Part shown: positions 57,566-64,000 of the stretch, piece after piece
Numbering within the stretch: position 1 is the stretch's first letter
Layout of the letters: every line of letters begins with the position of its first letter
Origin: Tepidimonas aquatica
GTDB taxonomy: Bacteria; Pseudomonadota; Gammaproteobacteria; Burkholderiales; Burkholderiaceae_C
DNA: 64,000 nucleotides
NCBI RefSeq assembly: GCF_007556585.1
Contig: NZ_VJNA01000001.1
Span: forward strand, 62,001-126,000
Reading direction: 5' to 3'
Notes under the pieces: generated by a model
Told to the model about the DNA's origin: nothing
The model's input: only the letters and a program-made list of their open reading frames with translations
The model's database searches: none
Translations under genes and position numbers: made by a program

Positions 57566-58657
57566 ATGAGCATCGACACCCAGGCCCTGCTGCAGGCGCT
57601 GCAAGCTGTGGTCGATCCCAACACCGGCAAAGACTTCGTGACCACCAAGGCGCTGACAAACCTGCAGGTCCACGGCGATGAGGTGGCGTTCGAGGTCGAG
57701 TTGAGCTACCCGGCGCGCAGCCAGCACGACGCGCTGCGCTGCCAGCTGGTGGCGGCAGCGCGTGGCGTGCCGGGGGTGGGCAACGTGTCGGTGCAAATCA
57801 CCACCCGCATCCAGGCGCATGCGGTGCAGCGCGGCGTGGCGTTGTTGCCGCAGGTGCGCAACGTGGTGGCGGTGGCCTCGGGCAAAGGGGGCGTGGGCAA
57901 AAGCACCACGGCCGTCAACCTGGCGCTGGCGCTGGCGGCCGAAGGCGCCCGCGTGGGCCTGCTCGACGCCGACATCTACGGCCCCAGCCAGCCGATGATG
58001 ATGGGCATCGAAGGTCGCCCCGAAAGCCTCGATGGGCAGACGATGGAGCCGCTGGTCAACTACGGCGTGCAGGTCATGTCGATCGGCTTTTTGGTGGACA
58101 AGCACGAAGCCATGATCTGGCGCGGCCCCATGGCCACGCAGGCGCTGGAGCAACTGCTGCGCCAGACGAACTGGCAGGACCTGGACTACCTGATCGTGGA
58201 CATGCCACCCGGCACCGGCGACATCCAGCTCACGCTGAGCCAGCGCGTGCCGCTCACTGGCGCGGTGATCGTGACGACCCCGCAAGACATTGCGCTGCTC
58301 GACGCGCGCAAGGGCATCACGATGTTCCAAAAGGTCAACGTGCCGATTTTGGGCATCGTCGAAAACATGGCCGTGCACGTGTGCCCGCAGTGTGGGCACG
58401 CCGAACATATTTTTGGCGCCGAGGGTGGCAAGCGCATGGCCGCCGAGCTGGGGGTGCCGTACCTGGGGGCCTTGCCGCTCAACCGCAGCATCCGCGAGCA
58501 GGCCGACAGCGGCCGCCCCACCGTCGTGGCCGACCCGGACGGCGAGCTGGCCGCGCAGTACAAGGCGGTGGCGCGCCAGGTGGCGCTGGCGGTGGCCGCG
58601 CGCGCCAAGGATTATTCAAGCAAGTTCCCCACGATCACCATCAGCCGTGCCACCTGA
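57566..58657 (+). CDS. apbC: Mrp/ApbC-family Fe-S cluster carrier ATPase
   Basis: A 363-residue protein. The N-terminal MIP18/DUF59 domain (about 5-85) is followed by a P-loop NTPase with GKGGVGKST at 106-114, and the CxxC motif Cys273 and Cys276 (VCPQCGH) binds the bridging [4Fe-4S] cluster of the dimer. GAGGAG lies upstream of ATG 57566. It assembles and transfers Fe-S clusters; the window holds several clients (fumarase, IlvD, HemN, FNR). Divergent from metG. Confidence 0.94.
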   Translation: MSIDTQALLQALQAVVDPNTGKDFVTTKALTNLQVHGDEVAFEVELSYPARSQHDALRCQLVAAARGVPGVGNVSVQITTRIQAHAVQRGVALLPQVRNVVAVASGKGGVGKSTTAVNLALALAAEGARVGLLDADIYGPSQPMMMGIEGRPESLDGQTMEPLVNYGVQVMSIGFLVDKHEAMIWRGPMATQALEQLLRQTNWQDLDYLIVDMPPGTGDIQLTLSQRVPLTGAVIVTTPQDIALLDARKGITMFQKVNVPILGIVENMAVHVCPQCGHAEHIFGAEGGKRMAAELGVPYLGALPLNRSIREQADSGRPTVVADPDGELAAQYKAVARQVALAVAARAKDYSSKFPTITISRAT

Positions 58658-58696
58658 GGTCGGTCGGCTGTCAAGTCGACCCCCTCCTATCCCTCC

Positions 58697-58702
58697 TATA
58701 AT
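58697..58702 (+). promoter_or_regulatory. Consensus -10 box of galE
   Basis: TATAAT at 58697-58702, in the 114-base gap after apbC, is a perfect -10 hexamer. No good -35 is seen 16-18 bases upstream (AGTCGA). The galE ATG is 70 bases downstream. Confidence 0.4.
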
Positions 58703-58771
58703 GACCCGCACGAACGTCACACACAGCCGCAGCAGGCCGTGATGGCGCGGTCGCGGCAGGGGAAGGCAGGT

Positions 58772-59791
58772 ATGAACATTTTGCTCACCGGGGGGACCGG
58801 CTACATCGGCAGCCACACCGCCGTCGTGTTGGCCGAGGCTGGGCACCAGGTTGTTTTGCTGGACAACCTCGCCAACAGCCAGGCCGGTGTGGCGCAGCGC
58901 CTCGGCGCCCTCATCGGCCAGACCCCGCCGCTGGAAGTGGTGGATGTGCTCGACACCGTGCGCGTGCGCATGGTGTTGCGGCATTACCGCATCGAGGCGG
59001 TGGTGCACTTCGCCGGGCTGAAAGCGGTGGGCGAGTCGGTGGCGCAGCCGCTGACGTACTACCACAACAACGTGGCGGGCACCGTGAGCCTGCTGCAGGC
59101 CATGCAGGCTGAGGGGGTGCGCCAGCTTGTCTTTTCCAGCAGCGCCACCGTCTATGGCCAGCCGCAGTACCTGCCGTTGGACGAAGATCACCCCACCGGG
59201 GCCACCAACCCGTACGGCCGCACCAAGCTGCACATCGAGCACATGCTGCAGGACCTGGCGGCCAGCGACCCCTTGTGGCGGATCGCCATCCTGCGCTACT
59301 TCAACCCGGTGGGCGCGCACCCCAGCGGCCTGATCGGCGAGGACCCCAACGGCATTCCCAACAACCTGATGCCCTACATCGCGCGGGTGGCAGCGGGGCG
59401 GTTGCCACACCTCAACGTCTGGGGTGACGACTACCCCACGCCCGACGGCACCGGCGTGCGGGACTACATCCATGTGATGGACCTGGCCGAAGGTCATCGC
59501 GCGGCGCTGGACCACCTGGCGCGCAGCCCGCAGCCGTGCGAGGTGTTCAACCTTGGCACCGGACAGGGCACCAGCGTGCTACAAATGGTGCGCGCGTTCG
59601 AGCAGGCCAGCGGGCAGCGTGTGCCGTACCGCATCGCGGCGCGGCGGCCCGGGGACGTGGCCGCGTGCTGGGCCGACCCGGCCAAGGCGCAGCGCGTGCT
59701 GGGCTGGCGCGCCACGCACGACGTGCACGACATGTGCGCCAGTGCGTGGGCCTACGTGCGCACCAGCGCGGCGGCGGCGCTGGTGGCGTAG
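58772..59791 (+). CDS. galE: UDP-glucose 4-epimerase
   Basis: A 339-residue extended SDR enzyme that interconverts UDP-glucose and UDP-galactose for surface sugars. GGTGYIG at 7-13 binds [11 protein letters not shown] holds the catalytic Ser, and Tyr148 and Lys152 (NPYGRTK) complete the active site; [27 protein letters not shown] is a GalE block. GGAAGG precedes ATG 58772. It stands without other sugar genes. Confidence 0.95.
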   Translation: MNILLTGGTGYIGSHTAVVLAEAGHQVVLLDNLANSQAGVAQRLGALIGQTPPLEVVDVLDTVRVRMVLRHYRIEAVVHFAGLKAVGESVAQPLTYYHNNVAGTVSLLQAMQAEGVRQLVFSSSATVYGQPQYLPLDEDHPTGATNPYGRTKLHIEHMLQDLAASDPLWRIAILRYFNPVGAHPSGLIGEDPNGIPNNLMPYIARVAAGRLPHLNVWGDDYPTPDGTGVRDYIHVMDLAEGHRAALDHLARSPQPCEVFNLGTGQGTSVLQMVRAFEQASGQRVPYRIAARRPGDVAACWADPAKAQRVLGWRATHDVHDMCASAWAYVRTSAAAALVA

Positions 59792-59819
59792 CGCGCCGAC
59801 CGTGCGCCCGGCCCCGCGG

Positions 59820-59849
59820 GTCCACGGCCCGTGGACGCCCGCCTACAAT
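59820..59849 (+). promoter_or_regulatory. Palindrome and -10 box before metH
   Basis: GTCCACGG (59820-59827) and CCGTGGAC (59829-59836) form an 8-base dyad, directly followed by TACAAT (59844-59849), a likely -10 hexamer. The dyad would cover the -35 region, so it could be an operator. It does not match the MetR or SAM-riboswitch patterns I know. Confidence 0.35.
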
Positions 59850-59874
59850 GGCATGTTTTGACCAACGTGCGGCC

Positions 59875-62619
59875 GTGACTGCGGTGTCTTCCGAATTCCC
59901 TTCGTCCCCTGCGGTGCCCCCGATGATCCTGGCTGGCCTGGAGCCACTGGTCATCGGGCCGGGCAGTCTGTTCGTCAACATTGGCGAGCGCACCAACGTG
60001 ACCGGCTCGCGCGCGTTTGCGCGCATGATTCTGGAGGGCCGCTTCGAGGATGCGTTGGCCGTGGCGCGCCAGCAGGTGGAGGCCGGCGCCCAGATCATCG
60101 ACGTCAACATGGACGAGGCCATGCTCGACAGCAAGGCCGCGATGGTGCGCTTCCTCAACCTCATCGCCAGCGAGCCCGACATTGCGCGCGTGCCGGTGAT
60201 GATCGACTCGTCCAAGTGGGAGGTGATCGAGGCGGGCCTGAAGTGCCTGCAAGGCAAGGGCGTGGTCAATTCGATCAGCCTCAAGGAGGGGGAGGCCGAA
60301 TTCAAGCGCCAGGCCCGGCTGATCCGGCGCTACGGCGCCGCCACCGTGGTGATGGCGTTCGACGAGCAGGGCCAGGCCGATACCTTACAGCGGCGCATCG
60401 ACATCTGCGCACGCGCCTACCGCATCCTGGTGCAGGAGGTGGGCTTTCCGCCCGAAGACATCATCTTCGACCCCAACATCTTTGCAATCGCCACCGGCAT
60501 CCCGGAGCACGACCGCTACGCGGTGGACTTTATCGAGGCCACGCGCTGGATCAAGGCCAACTTGCCCGGCGCCAAGGTCTCGGGCGGGGTGAGCAACGTC
60601 AGCTTCAGCTTTCGCGGCAACGAGCCGGTGCGCGCGGCCATCCACACGGTGTTTTTGTACCACGCCATTCGCGCCGGCATGGACATGGGCATCGTCAACG
60701 CGGGGCAAATCGGGGTCTACGACGAGCTGGATCCCGAGCTGCGCGAACGCGTCGAAGACGTGGTGCTGGCGCGCCGGCCGGACGCCACCGAGCGCTTGCT
60801 GGCGCTGGCCGAGCACGTCAAAGGCGCGGCCAAGGACGACAGCGCCCGCCTGGCTTGGCGCGCGCTGCCGGTGGAGCAGCGGCTGCAGCACGCGCTGGTG
60901 CATGGCATCACCGACCACATCGTCGACGACACCGAAGCGTGCTGGCGCGCCATCGAAGCGCGCGGCGGGCGGCCGCTGGAGGTGATCGAAGGCCCGTTGA
61001 TGGCGGGCATGAACACGGTGGGCGACTTGTTTGGCGCGGGCAAGATGTTTTTGCCGCAGGTGGTCAAAAGCGCGCGCGTGATGAAGCAGGCGGTGGCCCA
61101 CCTGGTGCCGTACATCGAGGCGGAAAAGGCCCAGATGCTGGCCGCCGGGGCTGAGGTCAAGCCCAAGGGCACGATCGTCATCGCCACCGTCAAGGGCGAC
61201 GTGCACGACATCGGCAAAAACATCGTCAGTGTGGTGCTGCAGTGCAACAATTTCAACGTCGTCAACATGGGTGTCATGGTTCCGTGCCACGACATCCTGG
61301 CCAAAGCCAAGGAGGTGGGCGCCGACGCGGTGGGGTTGTCGGGGTTGATCACCCCTAGCCTGGACGAGATGCAGCACGTGGCCGCCGAAATGGACCGCGA
61401 CCCGTGGTTCGTTGAGCGCGGCGTGCCGCTGTTGATCGGGGGCGCGACGACCAGCCGCGTGCACACCGCGGTCAAGATCGCGCCCAAGTACCGCGGGCCG
61501 GTGGTGTACGTGCCGGATGCCTCGCGCGCGGTGGGGGTGGCGCAGGCGCTGCTGGGCGAGCAGCGCGCCGCGTTCGTGGCCGAGGTGCAGGCCGACTACG
61601 AGCGCGTGCGCCAGCAACACGCGGCCAAAAAGCCCGTGGCGCTGTGGCCCCTGGCCAAGGCGCGTGCCAACCGCACCCCCATCGACTGGGGAGCGTGGCA
61701 GCCGCCGCGCCCGGCGCTGCTGGGGCGGCGCGTGCTGCGCAACCTGAACCTGGAGGAACTGGCGCGCTACATCGACTGGACGCCGTTTTTCCAGACCTGG
61801 GACCTGGCAGGTCGCTACCCGGACATTTTGCAGGACGAGGTGGTGGGCGAGCAGGCGCGCAAGGTGTTCGACGACGCGCAGGCGATGCTGCGGCGGCTGA
61901 TCGACGGACGCTGGATCAGCGCGCATGCGGTGGTGGGGCTGTGGCCGGCCAGTGGCGAGGGCGACGACATCGTGCTGTACGCCGATGAAGCGCGCACGCA
62001 GCCGCTGATGACCTGGTACAACCTGCGCCAGCAAACGCCCAAAGAGGTGATCGACGGCGTGATGCGCCCGAGCCGCTGCCTGGCCGACTTCGTGGCGCCG
62101 CTGGCCAGTGGTGTGGCCGACTACGCCGGCGCGTTTGCCGTGACCGCCGGTGTGGGGGCCGACGAGCGCGCCGCCGCGCTGGAGGCGGCGCACGACGACT
62201 ACGGCGCCATCATGCTCAAAGCGCTGGCCGACCGCCTGGCCGAGGCTGCCGCCGAATGGCTGCACGAGCGCGTGCGCAAAGAACTGTGGGGCTACGCCCC
62301 GCACGAGGCGCTGACCAACGAGGCGTTGATCGCCGAGCGCTACCAGGGTATCCGGCCCGCACCGGGCTACCCCGCCTGCCCGGACCACACGGTCAAGACG
62401 GACTTGTTCGCGCTGCTGGGGGCGCACGAGGTTGGCATGGAGCTGACGGAAAGCCTGGCGATGACCCCGGCGGCCAGCGTCAGCGGCTTTTACCTGGCGC
62501 ATCCGCAAGCCACGTACTTCAACGTCGGCCGCATCGGGCACGATCAGTTGGAGGATATGGCGCGCCGCCGTGGCATGCCGGTGGAGGAACTGGCGCGCTG
62601 GTTGGCGCCGTTGCTGTAG
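59875..62619 (+). CDS. metH: Cobalamin-dependent methionine synthase lacking the homocysteine domain
   Basis: A 914-residue protein (from GTG 59875) with three of the four MetH modules. The pterin-binding domain comes first ([41 protein letters not shown]), then the B12 domain with DVHDIGKN (cobalt-ligand His444) and [13 protein letters not shown], then the SAM reactivation domain ([33 protein letters not shown]). The N-terminal homocysteine/zinc domain of about 330 residues is missing; upstream is galE, not a homocysteine S-methyltransferase. Split MetH is known in Burkholderiales, but the other half is normally adjacent. The start is uncertain: ATG 59848 overlaps the -10 box, so I prefer the GTG. 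Confidence 0.9.
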   Translation: MTAVSSEFPSSPAVPPMILAGLEPLVIGPGSLFVNIGERTNVTGSRAFARMILEGRFEDALAVARQQVEAGAQIIDVNMDEAMLDSKAAMVRFLNLIASEPDIARVPVMIDSSKWEVIEAGLKCLQGKGVVNSISLKEGEAEFKRQARLIRRYGAATVVMAFDEQGQADTLQRRIDICARAYRILVQEVGFPPEDIIFDPNIFAIATGIPEHDRYAVDFIEATRWIKANLPGAKVSGGVSNVSFSFRGNEPVRAAIHTVFLYHAIRAGMDMGIVNAGQIGVYDELDPELRERVEDVVLARRPDATERLLALAEHVKGAAKDDSARLAWRALPVEQRLQHALVHGITDHIVDDTEACWRAIEARGGRPLEVIEGPLMAGMNTVGDLFGAGKMFLPQVVKSARVMKQAVAHLVPYIEAEKAQMLAAGAEVKPKGTIVIATVKGDVHDIGKNIVSVVLQCNNFNVVNMGVMVPCHDILAKAKEVGADAVGLSGLITPSLDEMQHVAAEMDRDPWFVERGVPLLIGGATTSRVHTAVKIAPKYRGPVVYVPDASRAVGVAQALLGEQRAAFVAEVQADYERVRQQHAAKKPVALWPLAKARANRTPIDWGAWQPPRPALLGRRVLRNLNLEELARYIDWTPFFQTWDLAGRYPDILQDEVVGEQARKVFDDAQAMLRRLIDGRWISAHAVVGLWPASGEGDDIVLYADEARTQPLMTWYNLRQQTPKEVIDGVMRPSRCLADFVAPLASGVADYAGAFAVTAGVGADERAAALEAAHDDYGAIMLKALADRLAEAAAEWLHERVRKELWGYAPHEALTNEALIAERYQGIRPAPGYPACPDHTVKTDLFALLGAHEVGMELTESLAMTPAASVSGFYLAHPQATYFNVGRIGHDQLEDMARRRGMPVEELARWLAPLL

Positions 62620-62633
62620 TCCGCCGTCGGGGC

Positions 62634-64000
62634 TTACTGCGCCGTGCTGGCGCGGATCTCATCGATCGTGGTCAAGCCCTGCAGGGCCTTGACGATGCCG
62701 TCGTGCCGCAGCGTGCGAAAGTGTCCGTGCTGCGTGACCGCGTGCGCCAGCGCTTCGGCCGGGGCGCGGGTCTGGATCAGGCGGCGCACCGGTGCGTCGA
62801 CCATCAGCAGCTCGTGCAACCCAAGCCGTCCCCGGTACCCGGTGTGATCGCACTGGGGGCAGCCGGTGGGGGTGACCCACAGCGGCTCGGCACCCTGCAG
62901 GCTTGCCGCCCACTCGGCCAGCACCGCCTCGGGGCTGGGGCGCAGGTCCTCGGGGAACAGGTGGCGGTAGTCTTCGATGAGTTCGTCGCGCTGCGCGTCC
63001 TGCAGGGGCTGGCGCTGGGCGCAGTGCGGACACGCACGCCGCACCAGCCGCTGCGCCAGCACGGCGGTGAGCGAATCGGCGAAGTTGAACGGGTCCATGC
63101 CCATGTCCAGCAGGCGCACGACCGTCTCGGGCGCGCTGTTGGTGTGCAGCGTGGACAGCACCAGGTGCCCGGTGAGGCTGGCCTCGATGGCCATTTGCGC
63201 GGTTTCGGTGTCGCGGATTTCGCCCACCATGATGACGTCGGGGTCAGCGCGCAAAAATGCCCGCAGCGCTTGGCCGAACGTCCAGCCGATTTTGGGGTTG
63301 ACCTGCACCTGGCGCAGCTCGGGGTTGGTGATTTCGACCGGGTCTTCGGCGGTCCAGATCTTGCGCTCCGGCGTGGCGATGTGCTGCAGCAGCGCGTGCA
63401 GCGTGGTGGTTTTGCCGCTGCCGGTGGGGCCCACGCACAACACCATGCCGTGCGGGCGTTGCACGGCTTGCTCCAACCGGCTGAGGATGGACGTCTGCAG
63501 CCCCAGCTCGTGCAGCGGCATGGCACGCGCACTGGACAGCAGGCGCAGCACCACGTCCTCGGCACCGCCGTAAGTCGGGATGGTTGCAACACGCAGGTCG
63601 ATGGGATACTGAGGAGCAAACTTAGCAAAGTCGATCTTGCCGTCCTGCGGCTTGCGACGCTCGGAAATGTCGAGGTCGCACATGATTTTTAGGCGCGCCA
63701 CCAGCGCCGCGCGGTAGGTGTGCGGCAGCTCCATGTAGGGCCGCAGGCGCCCGTCTTTGCGCAGGCGGATGCGCACCTTGCGCTTGCCGGGAAAGGTCTC
63801 GACGTGGATGTCGGAGGCGCCCTGGTGGTAGGCCTCGATGATGATCGAGTTGATCAGCCGCACCAGCGAGTTGTCCGACTGCTCCACCGGTGCCAGCGCT
63901 TCGCCGTCGTCGTCGCTGCTGCCTTCCTCCAGCGAAGCCAGCAACGCCTCGGCGCTGGTGGCCTCGGCCCCGCCGGTGGGCTCGGGTGGCAGGGGCTCGG
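62634..64000 (-). CDS. GspE/PilB-family secretion or pilus ATPase (N-terminus outside window)
   Basis: The C-terminal 455 codons of a type II secretion/type IV pilus assembly ATPase; the frame is still open at the window end. It has the N2-like start region (INSIIIEAYHQGASDIHVE), Walker A GPTGSGKTTT, the Asp box TAEDPVEI, Walker B DPDVIMVGEIRD and the His box LVLSTLHTNSAPE. A tetracysteine zinc motif (CPHC and CPQC) lies 50-60 residues apart near the end, as in GspE/PilB. An acidic linker (PLPPEPTGGAEATSAEA) precedes the shown part. The GspE and PilB types cannot be separated without the N-terminus and neighbours. Confidence 0.9.
   Translation of the reverse strand, partial: EPLPPEPTGGAEATSAEALLASLEEGSSDDDGEALAPVEQSDNSLVRLINSIIIEAYHQGASDIHVETFPGKRKVRIRLRKDGRLRPYMELPHTYRAALVARLKIMCDLDISERRKPQDGKIDFAKFAPQYPIDLRVATIPTYGGAEDVVLRLLSSARAMPLHELGLQTSILSRLEQAVQRPHGMVLCVGPTGSGKTTTLHALLQHIATPERKIWTAEDPVEITNPELRQVQVNPKIGWTFGQALRAFLRADPDVIMVGEIRDTETAQMAIEASLTGHLVLSTLHTNSAPETVVRLLDMGMDPFNFADSLTAVLAQRLVRRACPHCAQRQPLQDAQRDELIEDYRHLFPEDLRPSPEAVLAEWAASLQGAEPLWVTPTGCPQCDHTGYRGRLGLHELLMVDAPVRRLIQTRAPAEALAHAVTQHGHFRTLRHDGIVKALQGLTTIDEIRASTAQ

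Overview
The window is GC-rich, densely coding bacterial DNA with few and short intergenic gaps; no stretch over 300 bases lacks a gene (the longest gap, about 250 bases at 43580-43833, is regulatory). Gene families and order (small Trp-rich protein, DUF3460 next to scpA, a MetH without its homocysteine domain, the ccoIS-NOQP-G cluster with fnr and hemN) point to a betaproteobacterium of the order Burkholderiales, close to Comamonadaceae/Tepidimonas. That placement is inference from gene content only.

Layout. 1-4.8 kb: end of a spermidine-synthase-like gene, two EamA exporters, an atypical SDR and a quinone oxidoreductase. 4.9-10 kb: lspA, ileS and ribF in one leftward operon, then an HNH protein. 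10.1-12.2 kb: a large unknown membrane protein with an EF-hand-like loop. 12.1-17.7 kb: a leftward four-gene oxidation operon (two acyl-CoA dehydrogenases, GMC oxidoreductase, aldehyde dehydrogenase). 17.8-25.3 kb: purN, a YqaA-type membrane protein, prfC, an rRNA m5C methyltransferase, tRNA-Leu(TAA), class I fumarase and a UPF0114 protein. 25.5-33.1 kb: acs, a cytochrome c, ilvD, lgt and a malonyl-CoA synthetase-like gene. 33.2-41.4 kb: the cbb3 oxidase locus ccoI-ccoS-ccoN-ccoO-ccoQ-ccoP-ccoG-fixH plus a small membrane protein. 46.7-49.8 kb: fnr, hemN and a SafE-type protein. 49.7-62.6 kb: an EamA exporter, nadB, scpA and DUF3460, a SulP transporter, metG, apbC, galE and metH. The window ends inside a GspE/PilB-type ATPase.

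The most unusual part is 41.4-46.7 kb. A block with its own logic sits between the cbb3 genes and fnr/hemN, which normally belong together: DUF779 protein, NAD-dependent aldehyde dehydrogenase, an AcoR-like sigma-54 activator, and a ParB gene preceded by only the last ~30 codons of a parA. Between the divergent dehydrogenase and activator genes lie a consensus -24/-12 sigma-54 promoter and a cluster of five GTCTCA/TGAGAC half-sites. The other edge carries a promoter and ribosome binding site with no gene behind them. Together this reads as a segment brought in from the parAB region of another chromosome.

Three near-identical FNR boxes (TTGAC-N4-GTCAA) precede ccoI, ccoN and hemN, and the fnr gene encodes the four cysteines of an oxygen-sensing [4Fe-4S] protein, so the microaerobic respiration genes form one visible regulon that spans the inserted segment. 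A short UspA remnant lies beside the ccoI FNR box.
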